Below are positions 28,856-37,334 of a DNA stretch of 64,000 bases, piece by piece. Source of the DNA: Rhizobium sp. N324 (GTDB lineage Bacteria; Pseudomonadota; Alphaproteobacteria; Rhizobiales; Rhizobiaceae). Within the stretch, counting starts at the first letter, position 1; each line of letters opens with the position of its first letter. The notes under the pieces are model-generated. The model made no database searches. It was not told the origin of the DNA and saw only the letters and a program-made list of their open reading frames with translations. The stretch spans positions 1,987,001 to 2,051,000 of the forward strand of contig NZ_CP013630.1 of assembly GCF_001664485.1 (NCBI RefSeq), written 5' to 3'. A program made the position numbers and the translations under genes.

Positions 28856-30013
28856 TTGTTTTCCATATCGAAACGCAGCGAAGTCGAGCCCTTTCATGCC
28901 ATGGACGTGCTGGCGGAGGCGACGAAACGGCGCGCAGCCGGCCACCCGGTGATCTCGATGGCCGTCGGCCAGCCCTCGCATCCGGCACCCGCCGCTGCCC
29001 TGGAAGCGGCGCGCGCAGCCCTTGCCGAAGGACGGATCGGCTATACCGATGCGCTGGGGACGGCGCGGTTGAAATCCGCGCTTGCCGGGCACTACCGGGA
29101 ACGCCATGGCCTGGAGATCGATCCCATGCGGATCGCCATCACCACCGGCTCCTCGGCAGGCTTCAATCTCGCTTTCCTCACGCTCTTCGATGCCGGCGAT
29201 GCGGTGGCGATCGCAAGGCCCGGTTATCCCGCCTATCGCAATATCCTCGATGCGCTCGGCCTGCAGGTTGTCGAAGTGCCGGTAACCGCCGACACCCACT
29301 TCACCCTGACGCCTGCGAGCCTCGAGGCGGCGCAGAAGCAAAGCGGCGTGACGCTGAAAGGCGTGCTGCTGGCGAGCCCCGCCAATCCGACCGGCACGGT
29401 GACCGGCCGCGATGGGCTGAAGGCGCTTGCGGATTACTGCGAGGCCCATTCCATCGCCTTCATTTCCGATGAAATCTACCACGGGCTGACCTTTGCCGGC
29501 GAGGAGGCGAGCGCGCTTGAGCTGACCGACGAGGCGATCGTCATCAACTCCTTCTCCAAATATTATTGCATGACCGGCTGGCGAATCGGCTGGATGGTGC
29601 TGCCCGAACGGCTTGTGCGGCCGATCGAGCGGGTGGCGCAGAGCCTCTATATCTCTCCGCCCGAACTCTCCCAGATCGCCGCCACGGCCGCGCTCGGCGC
29701 CGGCGCCGAACTCGATCTTTATAAGGCGAGCTACGCCGCCAACCGCGATTTGCTGATGAAGCGCCTGCCGCAGATCGGTGTTTCGATCGCCTCGCCGATG
29801 GACGGCGCCTTCTATGCCTATCTCGACGTCACCCGCTTCACCAATGACAGCATGGGTTTTGCCAAGCGCATGCTGGCGGAAATCGACGTTGCCGCAACAC
29901 CCGGTCTCGACTTCGATCCGCTGGAGGGACATCGCACCCTGCGTCTGTCCTATGCGGGCTCGCAAGCCGAGATTGCAGAGGCAGTGGAGCGGATTGCAGT
30001 CTGGTTGAAGTAG
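28856..30013 (+). CDS. class I/II pyridoxal-phosphate aminotransferase
   Basis: A 385-residue fold-type I aminotransferase. Motifs in order: VGQPSHPAP, TGSSAGFNLAF, ASPANPTGTV (Asn contacting PLP), FISDEIYHGL (Asp and Tyr), the Schiff-base Lys in NSFSKYYCMTGWRIGW, and the carboxylate-binding Arg in RLSYAG. The start is a TTG at 28856, needed to include the conserved SEVEPFHAMDVL; the first ATG would be at 28901. Donor and acceptor cannot be told. It converges with the DUF2778 gene. Confidence 0.9.
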   Translation: MFSISKRSEVEPFHAMDVLAEATKRRAAGHPVISMAVGQPSHPAPAAALEAARAALAEGRIGYTDALGTARLKSALAGHYRERHGLEIDPMRIAITTGSSAGFNLAFLTLFDAGDAVAIARPGYPAYRNILDALGLQVVEVPVTADTHFTLTPASLEAAQKQSGVTLKGVLLASPANPTGTVTGRDGLKALADYCEAHSIAFISDEIYHGLTFAGEEASALELTDEAIVINSFSKYYCMTGWRIGWMVLPERLVRPIERVAQSLYISPPELSQIAATAALGAGAELDLYKASYAANRDLLMKRLPQIGVSIASPMDGAFYAYLDVTRFTNDSMGFAKRMLAEIDVAATPGLDFDPLEGHRTLRLSYAGSQAEIAEAVERIAVWLK

Positions 30014-30053
30014 CGGATCTAAGAGGGCGAGCGGCTGCCCGCGCTCGTATCGC

Positions 30054-31388
30054 TTAGCTGCGCGACGAAAACAGCGAGGCGAGCGTCGAAGAGGGCTTGT
30101 TGTTCAGCCGCGGCACGACGACGAGCTGCCTGATGTCGCCGCGCTTGTAGGCGGCGAGGAAGCGCTTGTAATCCTTGAAGGAGACGCAGCCGTTGGAATC
30201 GCCGTTCTTGCCGAGCATGTAGGTGTGGGCGAGCAGGCCGACACGGTCATAGATGGCATCCGAGCCCTCGAGCGGCGTCAGCCGCAACGCCTCGACACCG
30301 TGGAAAAGGCTTTCACGCATGGTGAGGGCGTAGGTGTGCGGCGGCGTCGGCCCGCGCATCTTCTTGTTGGCGTAACGCGGGTTGTCGCGCATCTTGCCGA
30401 GGCCGGAATGGGCTTCCAGCCTCTCGCCGTTCGGCAGATAGACCGTGCTGTTTTCGATGTCGTAGATCGCCACACCGGCGCGCAGCTTCGGCGCGAAGAC
30501 CGGCTTGTCGTAACGCGGCACCGCATCGTCCTGATCGTCTTCGATCGGCGAGTTCGGCTGGGCGTAGGCAAGGGCAGGCTCGCCGCGCTGCGAACCCTTG
30601 GTGGCCGGTGCCGGCTTGCCGATGAGACCGTCGGGACGCGCCATCGGCAACGGCACCGAATCTTCCTCCGGTGTCAGCACGAGATCGAAAGGCTGCCCGC
30701 CATCCGCAGCGGCAACGACCACCGGTGCGGGTTCCGAGGCAGGAATTGCCGCCGTTCTTACGGGAGATGCTGATGGTTCGACCGGCGGCGGCGAGATCTG
30801 CCGGGATCCGGCATCGGCAAGCGCCAGCAGGGCGGGCACTTCGGCGGCGGCCACGGCCTCCTTCGAGGGAACGATGATCCGGTCGCCGTCGTCTTCTGCC
30901 GTCTCTGCCGAAGCCACCTCGACGGGCGGCGGTGTGACCACATCATCCTTGTGGAATTTGGCGCTGTCCGCAATCGCCGCAACCACAGGCTGCTCGGCAG
31001 GAGCGAGCCGATTGTGTTTTGTAAGCGCCGCCAAACCGGTGGCGGCAGCATTGGTCTTGCGCGCATGCGCCTGGACAAGGTCGGCCGTCAGGGCGACGAC
31101 CGGCTTGGCATCGAAGGCCGCCAGCCGATCGTCTTTGCCGACATGGATCAGTCGTTCGTGGGGCGTCGCCGGTTTGGGCTTCGGCGCCGATGCAACCTGG
31201 GTGAAACGTTCAGGCGGAGAAACCGGCACGGCGACCGAATGCATTGTCGCCAAGGTCGCGATCAGCCATGTGGAGGTCAGAAATCCGGCGCCGACGACGC
31301 CGTAAAGAAAGCCACGAGATCTGCGCAAACGAAAAGCAGATCCGCCAAGAGGGGTGACGTCATCGAACGTCCCAACCGCAAACGCCAT
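30054..31388 (-). CDS. DUF2778 (Tlde1-like) domain membrane-anchored protein
   Basis: With the ATG at 31388 the product has 444 residues: a short cytoplasmic N-terminus, one membrane segment (GFLYGVVGAGFLTSTWLIAT), a long low-complexity Ala/Pro-rich stalk, and a C-terminal DUF2778 domain from about residue 310. That domain has YDIENSTVYLPNGERLEAHS, MRGPTPPHTY and the cysteine motif NGDSNGCVSFKDY. DUF2778 includes the type VI effector Tlde1, an L,D-transpeptidase/carboxypeptidase on peptidoglycan. The membrane anchor here argues for a cell-envelope housekeeping enzyme rather than an effector. Confidence 0.85.
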   Translation of the reverse strand: MAFAVGTFDDVTPLGGSAFRLRRSRGFLYGVVGAGFLTSTWLIATLATMHSVAVPVSPPERFTQVASAPKPKPATPHERLIHVGKDDRLAAFDAKPVVALTADLVQAHARKTNAAATGLAALTKHNRLAPAEQPVVAAIADSAKFHKDDVVTPPPVEVASAETAEDDGDRIIVPSKEAVAAAEVPALLALADAGSRQISPPPVEPSASPVRTAAIPASEPAPVVVAAADGGQPFDLVLTPEEDSVPLPMARPDGLIGKPAPATKGSQRGEPALAYAQPNSPIEDDQDDAVPRYDKPVFAPKLRAGVAIYDIENSTVYLPNGERLEAHSGLGKMRDNPRYANKKMRGPTPPHTYALTMRESLFHGVEALRLTPLEGSDAIYDRVGLLAHTYMLGKNGDSNGCVSFKDYKRFLAAYKRGDIRQLVVVPRLNNKPSSTLASLFSSRS

Positions 31389-31595
31389 ACTACACTCGTC
31401 TTTCAAACTCGCTACGCAGGCCGGCGGCACTGACTGACTAAACTTCGCCGGGGCCGGTAATGGCGCAAATGGGCCGAATTTAGACCACTCGCGACATCCG
31501 ACTGTTTCGCAAGGATGACGAATTATGGTTTCTAATTTGTTTACGCGGGATTGCTCTTTCTCACGATGTCTCAAAAAGAGATGCGGAAAGTCTTC

Positions 31596-33446
31596 TCAGA
31601 CGCGTTCCATCACGTAACTTCCCGGCGCTTCCTCGATCGCGTTCAGCGCATCGCCGCCCGGTTTGCGCGCGGGCACACGCCTGCCGTCATGGGTTTCGAT
31701 CCAGGCCCGCCAATGCGGCCACCACGATCCCGGCGTCTCGGTCGCCTGCTCGATCCAGGTCTCGTATTCGCCCTTGGCGGGACCGCCCGTCCAGAATTGG
31801 TACTTCTTCTTGTCGGGCGGGTTGACGACGCCGGCGATATGTCCCGACCCGGTGACCACGAACTCCACCTTGCCGCCGAAAAACTGGCTGCCGAGGAAGA
31901 CCGATTTGGCGGGCGCGATGTGATCCTCGCGGGTGGCGAGATTATAGATCGGGATCTTCACGTCCTTCAGCGACACCGGCTTGCCGTCGAGGATCATCTC
32001 ATTCTTTGTCAGCGCGTTCCGGAGATAGCAGTTGCGCAGGTAGAAGGCATGATTTGCCGCCGCCATGCGGGTCGAATCGGCGTTCCAGAACAAAAGGTCG
32101 AAGGGCAGGGGCTCTTGGCCCTTGAGGTAGCTGTTGACGAAATAAGGCCAGATCAGCTCGGAAGCGCGCAGCATGTTGAAGGCCATCGACATCTTCGAGC
32201 CGTCGAGATAGCCGGCCGCCTTCATATGCTCTTCGAGCGCTGCAAGCTGCTCCTCGTCGACGAAGACCTTGAGATCGCCGGCATGGGTGAAATCGACCTG
32301 GGTGGTGAAGAGCGTCGCGGTTTTGATGCGCTTGTTCTTCTCCTTGGCGTGCAGCGCGAGCGTCGCCGCCAAAAGCGTGCCGCCGACGCAGTAGCCGACG
32401 GCGTTGACCTCCTTCTCGCCTGTTGCCTTCTCGATCGTCTCCAGCGCGAAATCGATGCCCTCGCGGGCATAGGCAGCCCAGTCCTTCTCGGCATGGCGCG
32501 CATCCGGGTTGACCCAGGAGATGACGAAGACCGTCTGTCCCTGGTCGACGCACCATTTGATAAAGGATTTTTGCGGATTGAGGTCGAGAATATAAAACTT
32601 GTTGATCCACGGCGGGCAGATCAGCAGCGGCCGCTTCAGCACCGTTTCGGTCGAGGCCTCGTACTGGATGATCTGGCAGATGTCGTTCTGGGCGATCACC
32701 TTGCCCGGCGTCAGCGCCATGTCGCGGCCGACGGCGAATTTCGTCATATCGGTCTGGCGCAGGCGAAGATCGCCGTTTCCGGCAGCGATGTCCTCGGCGA
32801 GCATCTTCATTCCCCGCACCAGGTTTTCGCCGCTGGTTGCGATCGTCTCGCGATAGAGCTGCGGATTGGTGGCGACGAAATTGCTCGGCGAAAGTGCTGC
32901 CGTGATCTGCTTCACGTAGAAGCCGGCCTTGTGCTTGGTGTGCTCGTCGAGGCCGTCGGTCTCCGACACCAGCTTCTCGGCCCAGTCCGATGTGACGAAA
33001 TAAACCTGGCGGAGAAAATCGAAGAACGGGTTCTTCTGCCAGTCCTCGTCGGAGAAGCGTTTGTCCTTGCGGGTGTCCGGCTCGGCGGGAGTCGGCTCGC
33101 CCTGCATACGCTGCATCGAGCGCATCCAGATGCCGAAGAACGAGGACATCAGCTGCGTCTGTGCCTCGAAGGTGCGGCGGGGATCGGCAATCCAGTATTC
33201 GGTGACCTTGGAAAGCGTCTTGACCATGTCGGTCATCGGATCGACGGCGGTTTCGCTGATCTCGCCGCGTTCGCGCGGCGCAAGCCAGGCGGACGCTGCC
33301 TGGCCGAGATTTTCGAGCGCCCGGGCGAAATTCTTCGCCATGGTCTCGGGATCCTTCAACAGATAGGGATCGAGATCCGTCGCGTCGAAACCGGCTTTGC
33401 CGCCATTCTTCTGGCCGCCATTCTCCTGCTTGCTGTCGGTCACCAT
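31596..33446 (-). CDS. phaC: class I poly(3-hydroxyalkanoate) synthase
   Basis: Polymerises hydroxyacyl-CoA into storage polyester granules. The catalytic Cys is in the lipase-like box VGYCVGGTLLAATLA at about residue 350. Other class I text: RPLLICPPWINKFYILDLNP, QGQTVFVISWVNPDARH and the C-terminal GSGHIAGVVNPP containing the catalytic His. The frame extends to 33554, but codons upstream of 33446 are atypical. GGAGG lies just before the ATG at 33446, with a GTG at 33443 better spaced, so the true start is one of these. The product is about 616 residues. No phasin or phaAB genes are adjacent. Confidence 0.93.
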   Translation of the reverse strand: MVTDSKQENGGQKNGGKAGFDATDLDPYLLKDPETMAKNFARALENLGQAASAWLAPRERGEISETAVDPMTDMVKTLSKVTEYWIADPRRTFEAQTQLMSSFFGIWMRSMQRMQGEPTPAEPDTRKDKRFSDEDWQKNPFFDFLRQVYFVTSDWAEKLVSETDGLDEHTKHKAGFYVKQITAALSPSNFVATNPQLYRETIATSGENLVRGMKMLAEDIAAGNGDLRLRQTDMTKFAVGRDMALTPGKVIAQNDICQIIQYEASTETVLKRPLLICPPWINKFYILDLNPQKSFIKWCVDQGQTVFVISWVNPDARHAEKDWAAYAREGIDFALETIEKATGEKEVNAVGYCVGGTLLAATLALHAKEKNKRIKTATLFTTQVDFTHAGDLKVFVDEEQLAALEEHMKAAGYLDGSKMSMAFNMLRASELIWPYFVNSYLKGQEPLPFDLLFWNADSTRMAAANHAFYLRNCYLRNALTKNEMILDGKPVSLKDVKIPIYNLATREDHIAPAKSVFLGSQFFGGKVEFVVTGSGHIAGVVNPPDKKKYQFWTGGPAKGEYETWIEQATETPGSWWPHWRAWIETHDGRRVPARKPGGDALNAIEEAPGSYVMERV

Positions 33447-33592
33447 TTCCTCCGGCGGCAGCACTCTTTTTATCCAATCGTTGTACATCGTGATTGAACG
33501 AGAAAACAAGTTCCACCCGCGCCGGCTCATGCTATTGCTTTGTGGCTGCGACAAATTTAACAGTCGACGCAGTCAGAACTGGATTTTGAGGC

Positions 33593-34006
33593 ATGACGAA
33601 GAACGGCATTCGGCGCATCGCAACCTTCAACCGCATCGCATTGATTTGCGCGGCGGCGGCGATGACCCTGGCCGGATGCAATCTGACGGCGGAGGAAAAA
33701 GCCGCAGCCGCTGCCAAGCGAGCGGCGCCGACCGCCGTCGTCATGCCGGCCACCAAGGGCGATGCGGTCGAAGGGGGCCTGGCGAAGTCGCCGGACGGTT
33801 ACCCGAATTTCGGTGCGCCGCTGACGGCCGCCAACGTCCAGATGAGCGACGAGCAGGCAGCCGAACTGCAGCATCAGCTGACCGCTCTTGCCGCCCGGCG
33901 CAAGGCCGGCACGATCTCGGAAGCCGAATATCAGGCCAAGGCCGCCGAAATGCGCCGCCTGGCCGCCGAGCACGGCGCTGATACGCTCTCCGAAATCTCC
34001 AAATAG
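33593..34006 (+). CDS. putative lipoprotein with SHOCT-like C-terminus
   Basis: A 137-residue protein with a lipoprotein signal (ALICAAAAMTLAGCN; lipobox LAGC), followed by an Ala-rich stretch and a C-terminal helix pair QLTALAARRKAGTISEAEYQ, which resembles a SHOCT oligomerisation motif. The start ATG follows TGAGG. It is divergent from phaC. Function unknown; anchoring in the envelope is inferred. Confidence 0.78.
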   Translation: MTKNGIRRIATFNRIALICAAAAMTLAGCNLTAEEKAAAAAKRAAPTAVVMPATKGDAVEGGLAKSPDGYPNFGAPLTAANVQMSDEQAAELQHQLTALAARRKAGTISEAEYQAKAAEMRRLAAEHGADTLSEISK

Positions 34007-34214
34007 ACCTTGCCTTTCAGGCAATTTGCACGCAAAGCCTTCCGGACGGATCGGAAGACAAGATTTTCCCGATAATGCGCTTTAAGCGGCTTTTCCGTCA
34101 AAGATTTGCCGCGTGTCTTGGGTCTGATGAATACGGCGTTGCGATTCTGAAGTTCGTGTCGCAGCCGCCGGGAGACGGAACGAACTTCGACAGCGGCCCG
34201 AAAGCCGCCTTTCC

Positions 34215-35444
34215 ATGGGGAATGAAATGGAAGAGTTTCACAAAGTCCGGCGTTTGCCGCCTTATGTTTTCGAACAGGTCAACCGTTTGAAAGCAAGCGC
34301 GCGAGCGGGCGGCGCCGATATCATCGACCTCGGCATGGGAAACCCCGACCTTCCGACTCCCCAGTCGATCGTCGACAAGCTGTGCGAGGTCGTGCAGGAT
34401 CCGCGCACCCACCGTTATTCCTCCTCCAAGGGCATTCCGGGGCTGCGCCGCGCCCAGGCCGCCTATTATGCCCGCCGCTTCGGCGTCAAGCTCAACCCGG
34501 ATACCCAGGTGGTCGCCACCTTGGGCTCCAAGGAAGGCTTCGCCAACATGGCACAGGCGATCACGGCGCCCGGCGACGTGATCCTCTGCCCGAACCCGAC
34601 CTATCCGATCCACGCCTTCGGCTTCCTGATGGCCGGCAGCGTGATCCGCTCCATGTCGGTGGAGCCGGACGAAAGCTTTTTCCCGCCGCTGGAGCGGGCG
34701 GTCCGGCATTCGATCCCGAAGCCCCTGGCGCTGATCCTCAACTATCCGTCGAACCCGACGGCCCTCGTCGCGACGCTCGATTTCTATAAGGACGTCGTCG
34801 CCTTCGCCAAGAAGCATGACATCATCGTGCTTTCCGACCTTGCCTATTCCGAGATCTACTTTGACGGCGCTCCGCCGCCATCGGTTCTCGAAGTGCCTGG
34901 TGCAATGGATGTGACCGTCGAATTCACCTCGATGTCGAAGACCTTTTCCATGCCCGGCTGGCGCATGGGCTTTGCCGTCGGCAACGAGCGGCTGATCGCG
35001 GCGCTCACCCGCGTCAAGTCCTATCTCGACTACGGCGCCTTCACGCCGATCCAGGTGGCCGCGACCCATGCGCTGAACGGCGACGGTTCCGACATTGCGG
35101 AGGTTCGCAACGTCTACAAGCGTCGCCGCGACGTCATGGTCGAAAGCTTCGGCAAGGCTGGCTTCGAGGTGCCGCCGCCGGCTGCCACCATGTTCGCCTG
35201 GGCGAAGATCCCGGAAAAGTTCCGTCACCTCGGTTCGCTTGAATTTTCCAAGCTGCTGGTCGAGAAGGCCGACGTCGCCGTTGCCCCGGGTATCGGCTTC
35301 GGCGAAATGGGCGACGACTACGTCCGTCTGGCGCTGGTCGAGAACGAACACCGCATCCGCCAGGCTGCGCGCAACATCAAGAAGTTCATGTCGACGGCAG
35401 ACGAAACGATGCACAACGTCATTTCGCTGAACGCGCACCGTTAA
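34215..35444 (+). CDS. AlaC-like class I aminotransferase
   Basis: A 409-residue aminotransferase of the AlaC/LL-diaminopimelate type subgroup. It contains IIDLGMGNPDLPTP, TLGSKEGFANMAQA, LNYPSNPTALVATLDFYKDV, LSDLAYSEIYFDG, the PLP Lys in TSMSKTFSMPGWRMGF and the substrate Arg in VRLALVEN. In E. coli AlaC transaminates alanine and glutamate. The gene lies 61 bp upstream of hom in the same direction, so it may act in aspartate-family amino acid metabolism; an ATG at 34227 is an alternative start. Confidence 0.9.
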   Translation: MGNEMEEFHKVRRLPPYVFEQVNRLKASARAGGADIIDLGMGNPDLPTPQSIVDKLCEVVQDPRTHRYSSSKGIPGLRRAQAAYYARRFGVKLNPDTQVVATLGSKEGFANMAQAITAPGDVILCPNPTYPIHAFGFLMAGSVIRSMSVEPDESFFPPLERAVRHSIPKPLALILNYPSNPTALVATLDFYKDVVAFAKKHDIIVLSDLAYSEIYFDGAPPPSVLEVPGAMDVTVEFTSMSKTFSMPGWRMGFAVGNERLIAALTRVKSYLDYGAFTPIQVAATHALNGDGSDIAEVRNVYKRRRDVMVESFGKAGFEVPPPAATMFAWAKIPEKFRHLGSLEFSKLLVEKADVAVAPGIGFGEMGDDYVRLALVENEHRIRQAARNIKKFMSTADETMHNVISLNAHR

Positions 35445-35505
35445 TCCAACTCTTAAGGCAGCCGCGCCCCGCGGCTGCCGCCACACAGACATTCAGGATC
35501 GATCC

Positions 35506-36831
35506 ATGGCAGATGCCCTCAAAATCGGCATTGCGGGCTTGGGCACCGTTGGCGCCTCGCTAGTCCGCATCATTCAGCAGAAGAGCAACGAGCTTGCCGT
35601 CACCTGCGGGCGTCCGATCACGATCACCGCGGTCTCCGCGCGTGACAAGACGAGAGACCGCGGCGTCGATCTTTCCACAGTGACCTGGTTCGACCGGCCG
35701 GAAGATCTTGCCGAAAAGGGCGATATCGACGTCTTCGTCGAGCTGATGGGCGGCGCCGAAGGGGCCGCCAACACCTCCGTACGCGCCGCACTTCATCGTG
35801 GTCTCCATGTGGTGACAGCCAACAAGGCGCTGCTTGCCTATCACGGCGTCGAGCTTGCGACGATCGCCGAGGAGAAGGGCGCGCTGTTGAACTTCGAAGC
35901 GGCGGTCGCCGGCGGCATCCCCGTCATCAAAGCGCTGCGCGAATCGCTGACCGGCAATGCCGTCTCGCGCATCTACGGCATCATGAACGGCACCTGCAAT
36001 TACATCCTGACCAAGATGGAGAAGGAGGGGCTGTCCTTCGCCGAATGCCTGAAGCAAGCGCAGCGGCTGGGTTATGCCGAGGCCGATCCTGCCTTCGATA
36101 TCGAGGGCAATGATACCGCCCACAAGCTTTCCATCCTGACGACGCTCGCCTTCGGCAATCGCATCGCCGCCGACGACATCTATCTCGAAGGCATCACCAA
36201 CATCTCGATTGAGGATATCCATGCCGCGGCCGAACTCGGCTACCGCATCAAGCTCCTGGGCGTTGCCCAGCGCACCGATACCGGCATCGAGCAGCGCGTG
36301 CATCCGACCATGGTGCCAGTCGATTCGGTCATCGCCCAGGTCGACGGCGTCACCAATGCAGTGGCGATCGAATCCGACGTGCTTGGCGAACTGCTGATGG
36401 TCGGCCCCGGCGCCGGCGGCAATGCCACGGCCTCGTCGGTGCTCGGCGATATCGCCGATATCGCCAAAAGCCAGCCGGGCGCTCAGCGCGTGCCGGTGCT
36501 CGGCCATCCCGCAAAGGCGCTGGAGCCCTATCGCAAGGCGCAGATGCAGAGCCACGAGGGCGGTTATTTCATCCGCCTCACCGTCCTCGACCGCACTGGC
36601 GTCTTTGCCAGCGTTGCCACCCGCATGGCCGAAAACAACATCTCGCTGGAATCGATCGTCCAGCGCTCCAAGCAGCATCTGGCGCCGTCGCACCACCAGA
36701 CGATCATTCTCGTCACCCACGCGACGATGGAAGAGTCGGTGCGCAGGGCCGTCGCCTCGATCAAGTCGGAAGGGTATCTCTTCGGCGAACCGCAGGTCAT
36801 CCGCATCGAGCGGCCGAAAGAAGAAGCTTAA
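35506..36831 (+). CDS. hom: homoserine dehydrogenase
   Basis: Reduces aspartate semialdehyde to homoserine on the way to Thr and Met. The 441-residue protein has the NAD(P) motif IGIAGLGTVGASLVRII at the N-terminus, VTANKALLAYHG, the conserved GIMNGTCNYILTKM and EGNDTAHKLSIL around the catalytic site, and a C-terminal ACT domain (about 350-435, FIRLTVLDRTGVFASVATRM) for feedback control. Probably co-transcribed with the upstream aminotransferase. A very strong terminator follows. Confidence 0.97.
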   Translation: MADALKIGIAGLGTVGASLVRIIQQKSNELAVTCGRPITITAVSARDKTRDRGVDLSTVTWFDRPEDLAEKGDIDVFVELMGGAEGAANTSVRAALHRGLHVVTANKALLAYHGVELATIAEEKGALLNFEAAVAGGIPVIKALRESLTGNAVSRIYGIMNGTCNYILTKMEKEGLSFAECLKQAQRLGYAEADPAFDIEGNDTAHKLSILTTLAFGNRIAADDIYLEGITNISIEDIHAAAELGYRIKLLGVAQRTDTGIEQRVHPTMVPVDSVIAQVDGVTNAVAIESDVLGELLMVGPGAGGNATASSVLGDIADIAKSQPGAQRVPVLGHPAKALEPYRKAQMQSHEGGYFIRLTVLDRTGVFASVATRMAENNISLESIVQRSKQHLAPSHHQTIILVTHATMEESVRRAVASIKSEGYLFGEPQVIRIERPKEEA

Positions 36832-36858
36832 GCCTTTTCTCGTCCGGGCAATCTGAGC

Positions 36859-36906
36859 CGCCCCGTCTTCTTGAACTGCCAGTTCAAGAAGACGGGGCGT
36901 TTTTTT
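36859..36906 (+). terminator. Rho-independent terminator of hom
   Basis: A perfect 18-bp stem (36859-36876 with 36882-36899) with a 5-base loop is followed by seven T, 28 bp after the hom stop. Confidence 0.95.
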
Positions 36907-37008
36907 GTTGCTCGTCCGGGCTCCCCTTACGGAAGTCTATATTAACAAATACCGAAATATTGATATAAATAAAACCATAGATGGTGAGTCGTGGGCGTGG
37001 AGAATTTC

Positions 37009-37254
37009 ATGAGCAAGGACAGCCACGCCGGCAAGGGGTATGGCCGCCCGAGCGACGCGCCGCCGGACCGTCCCGATATGCTTGGGGAGATTCTCAAGCC
37101 GGCCTACCGTGACATTCGTCAGCAGGCCCCTGATGAGGATGACGGCGATGAACACACGGAAGGCCGCAACTGGGCCATTCTGCTGACGCTGTTTTCGTTC
37201 CTGCTGGTCCAGCTTGCCGGCGTCGCCATGATCATCTGGGCGGTATTCTGGTAA
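37009..37254 (+). CDS. small membrane protein with C-terminal transmembrane helix
   Basis: An 81-residue protein: a charged, disordered N-terminal half (SHAGKGYGRPSDAPPDRPDM) and a single C-terminal membrane helix (AILLTLFSFLLVQLAGVAMI). The ATG at 37009 follows GGAGAAT at 7 bp and is preferred over the GTG at 36991. It lies upstream of recJ in the same direction. No known family is recognised. Confidence 0.7.
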   Translation: MSKDSHAGKGYGRPSDAPPDRPDMLGEILKPAYRDIRQQAPDEDDGDEHTEGRNWAILLTLFSFLLVQLAGVAMIIWAVFW

Positions 37255-37334
37255 AAATCCGTGTCTGCAAATCCAACGCTATGTTATCTCCGCTGCTTCT
37301 GTAGAAAGAACAGATGAAGTCAGCGGAGTAAGGC

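Noticed and set aside
31551..33497. Plus-strand frame of 648 aa opposite phaC
   Set aside because: Antisense shadow; the minus strand encodes a PHA synthase with its active-site motif.
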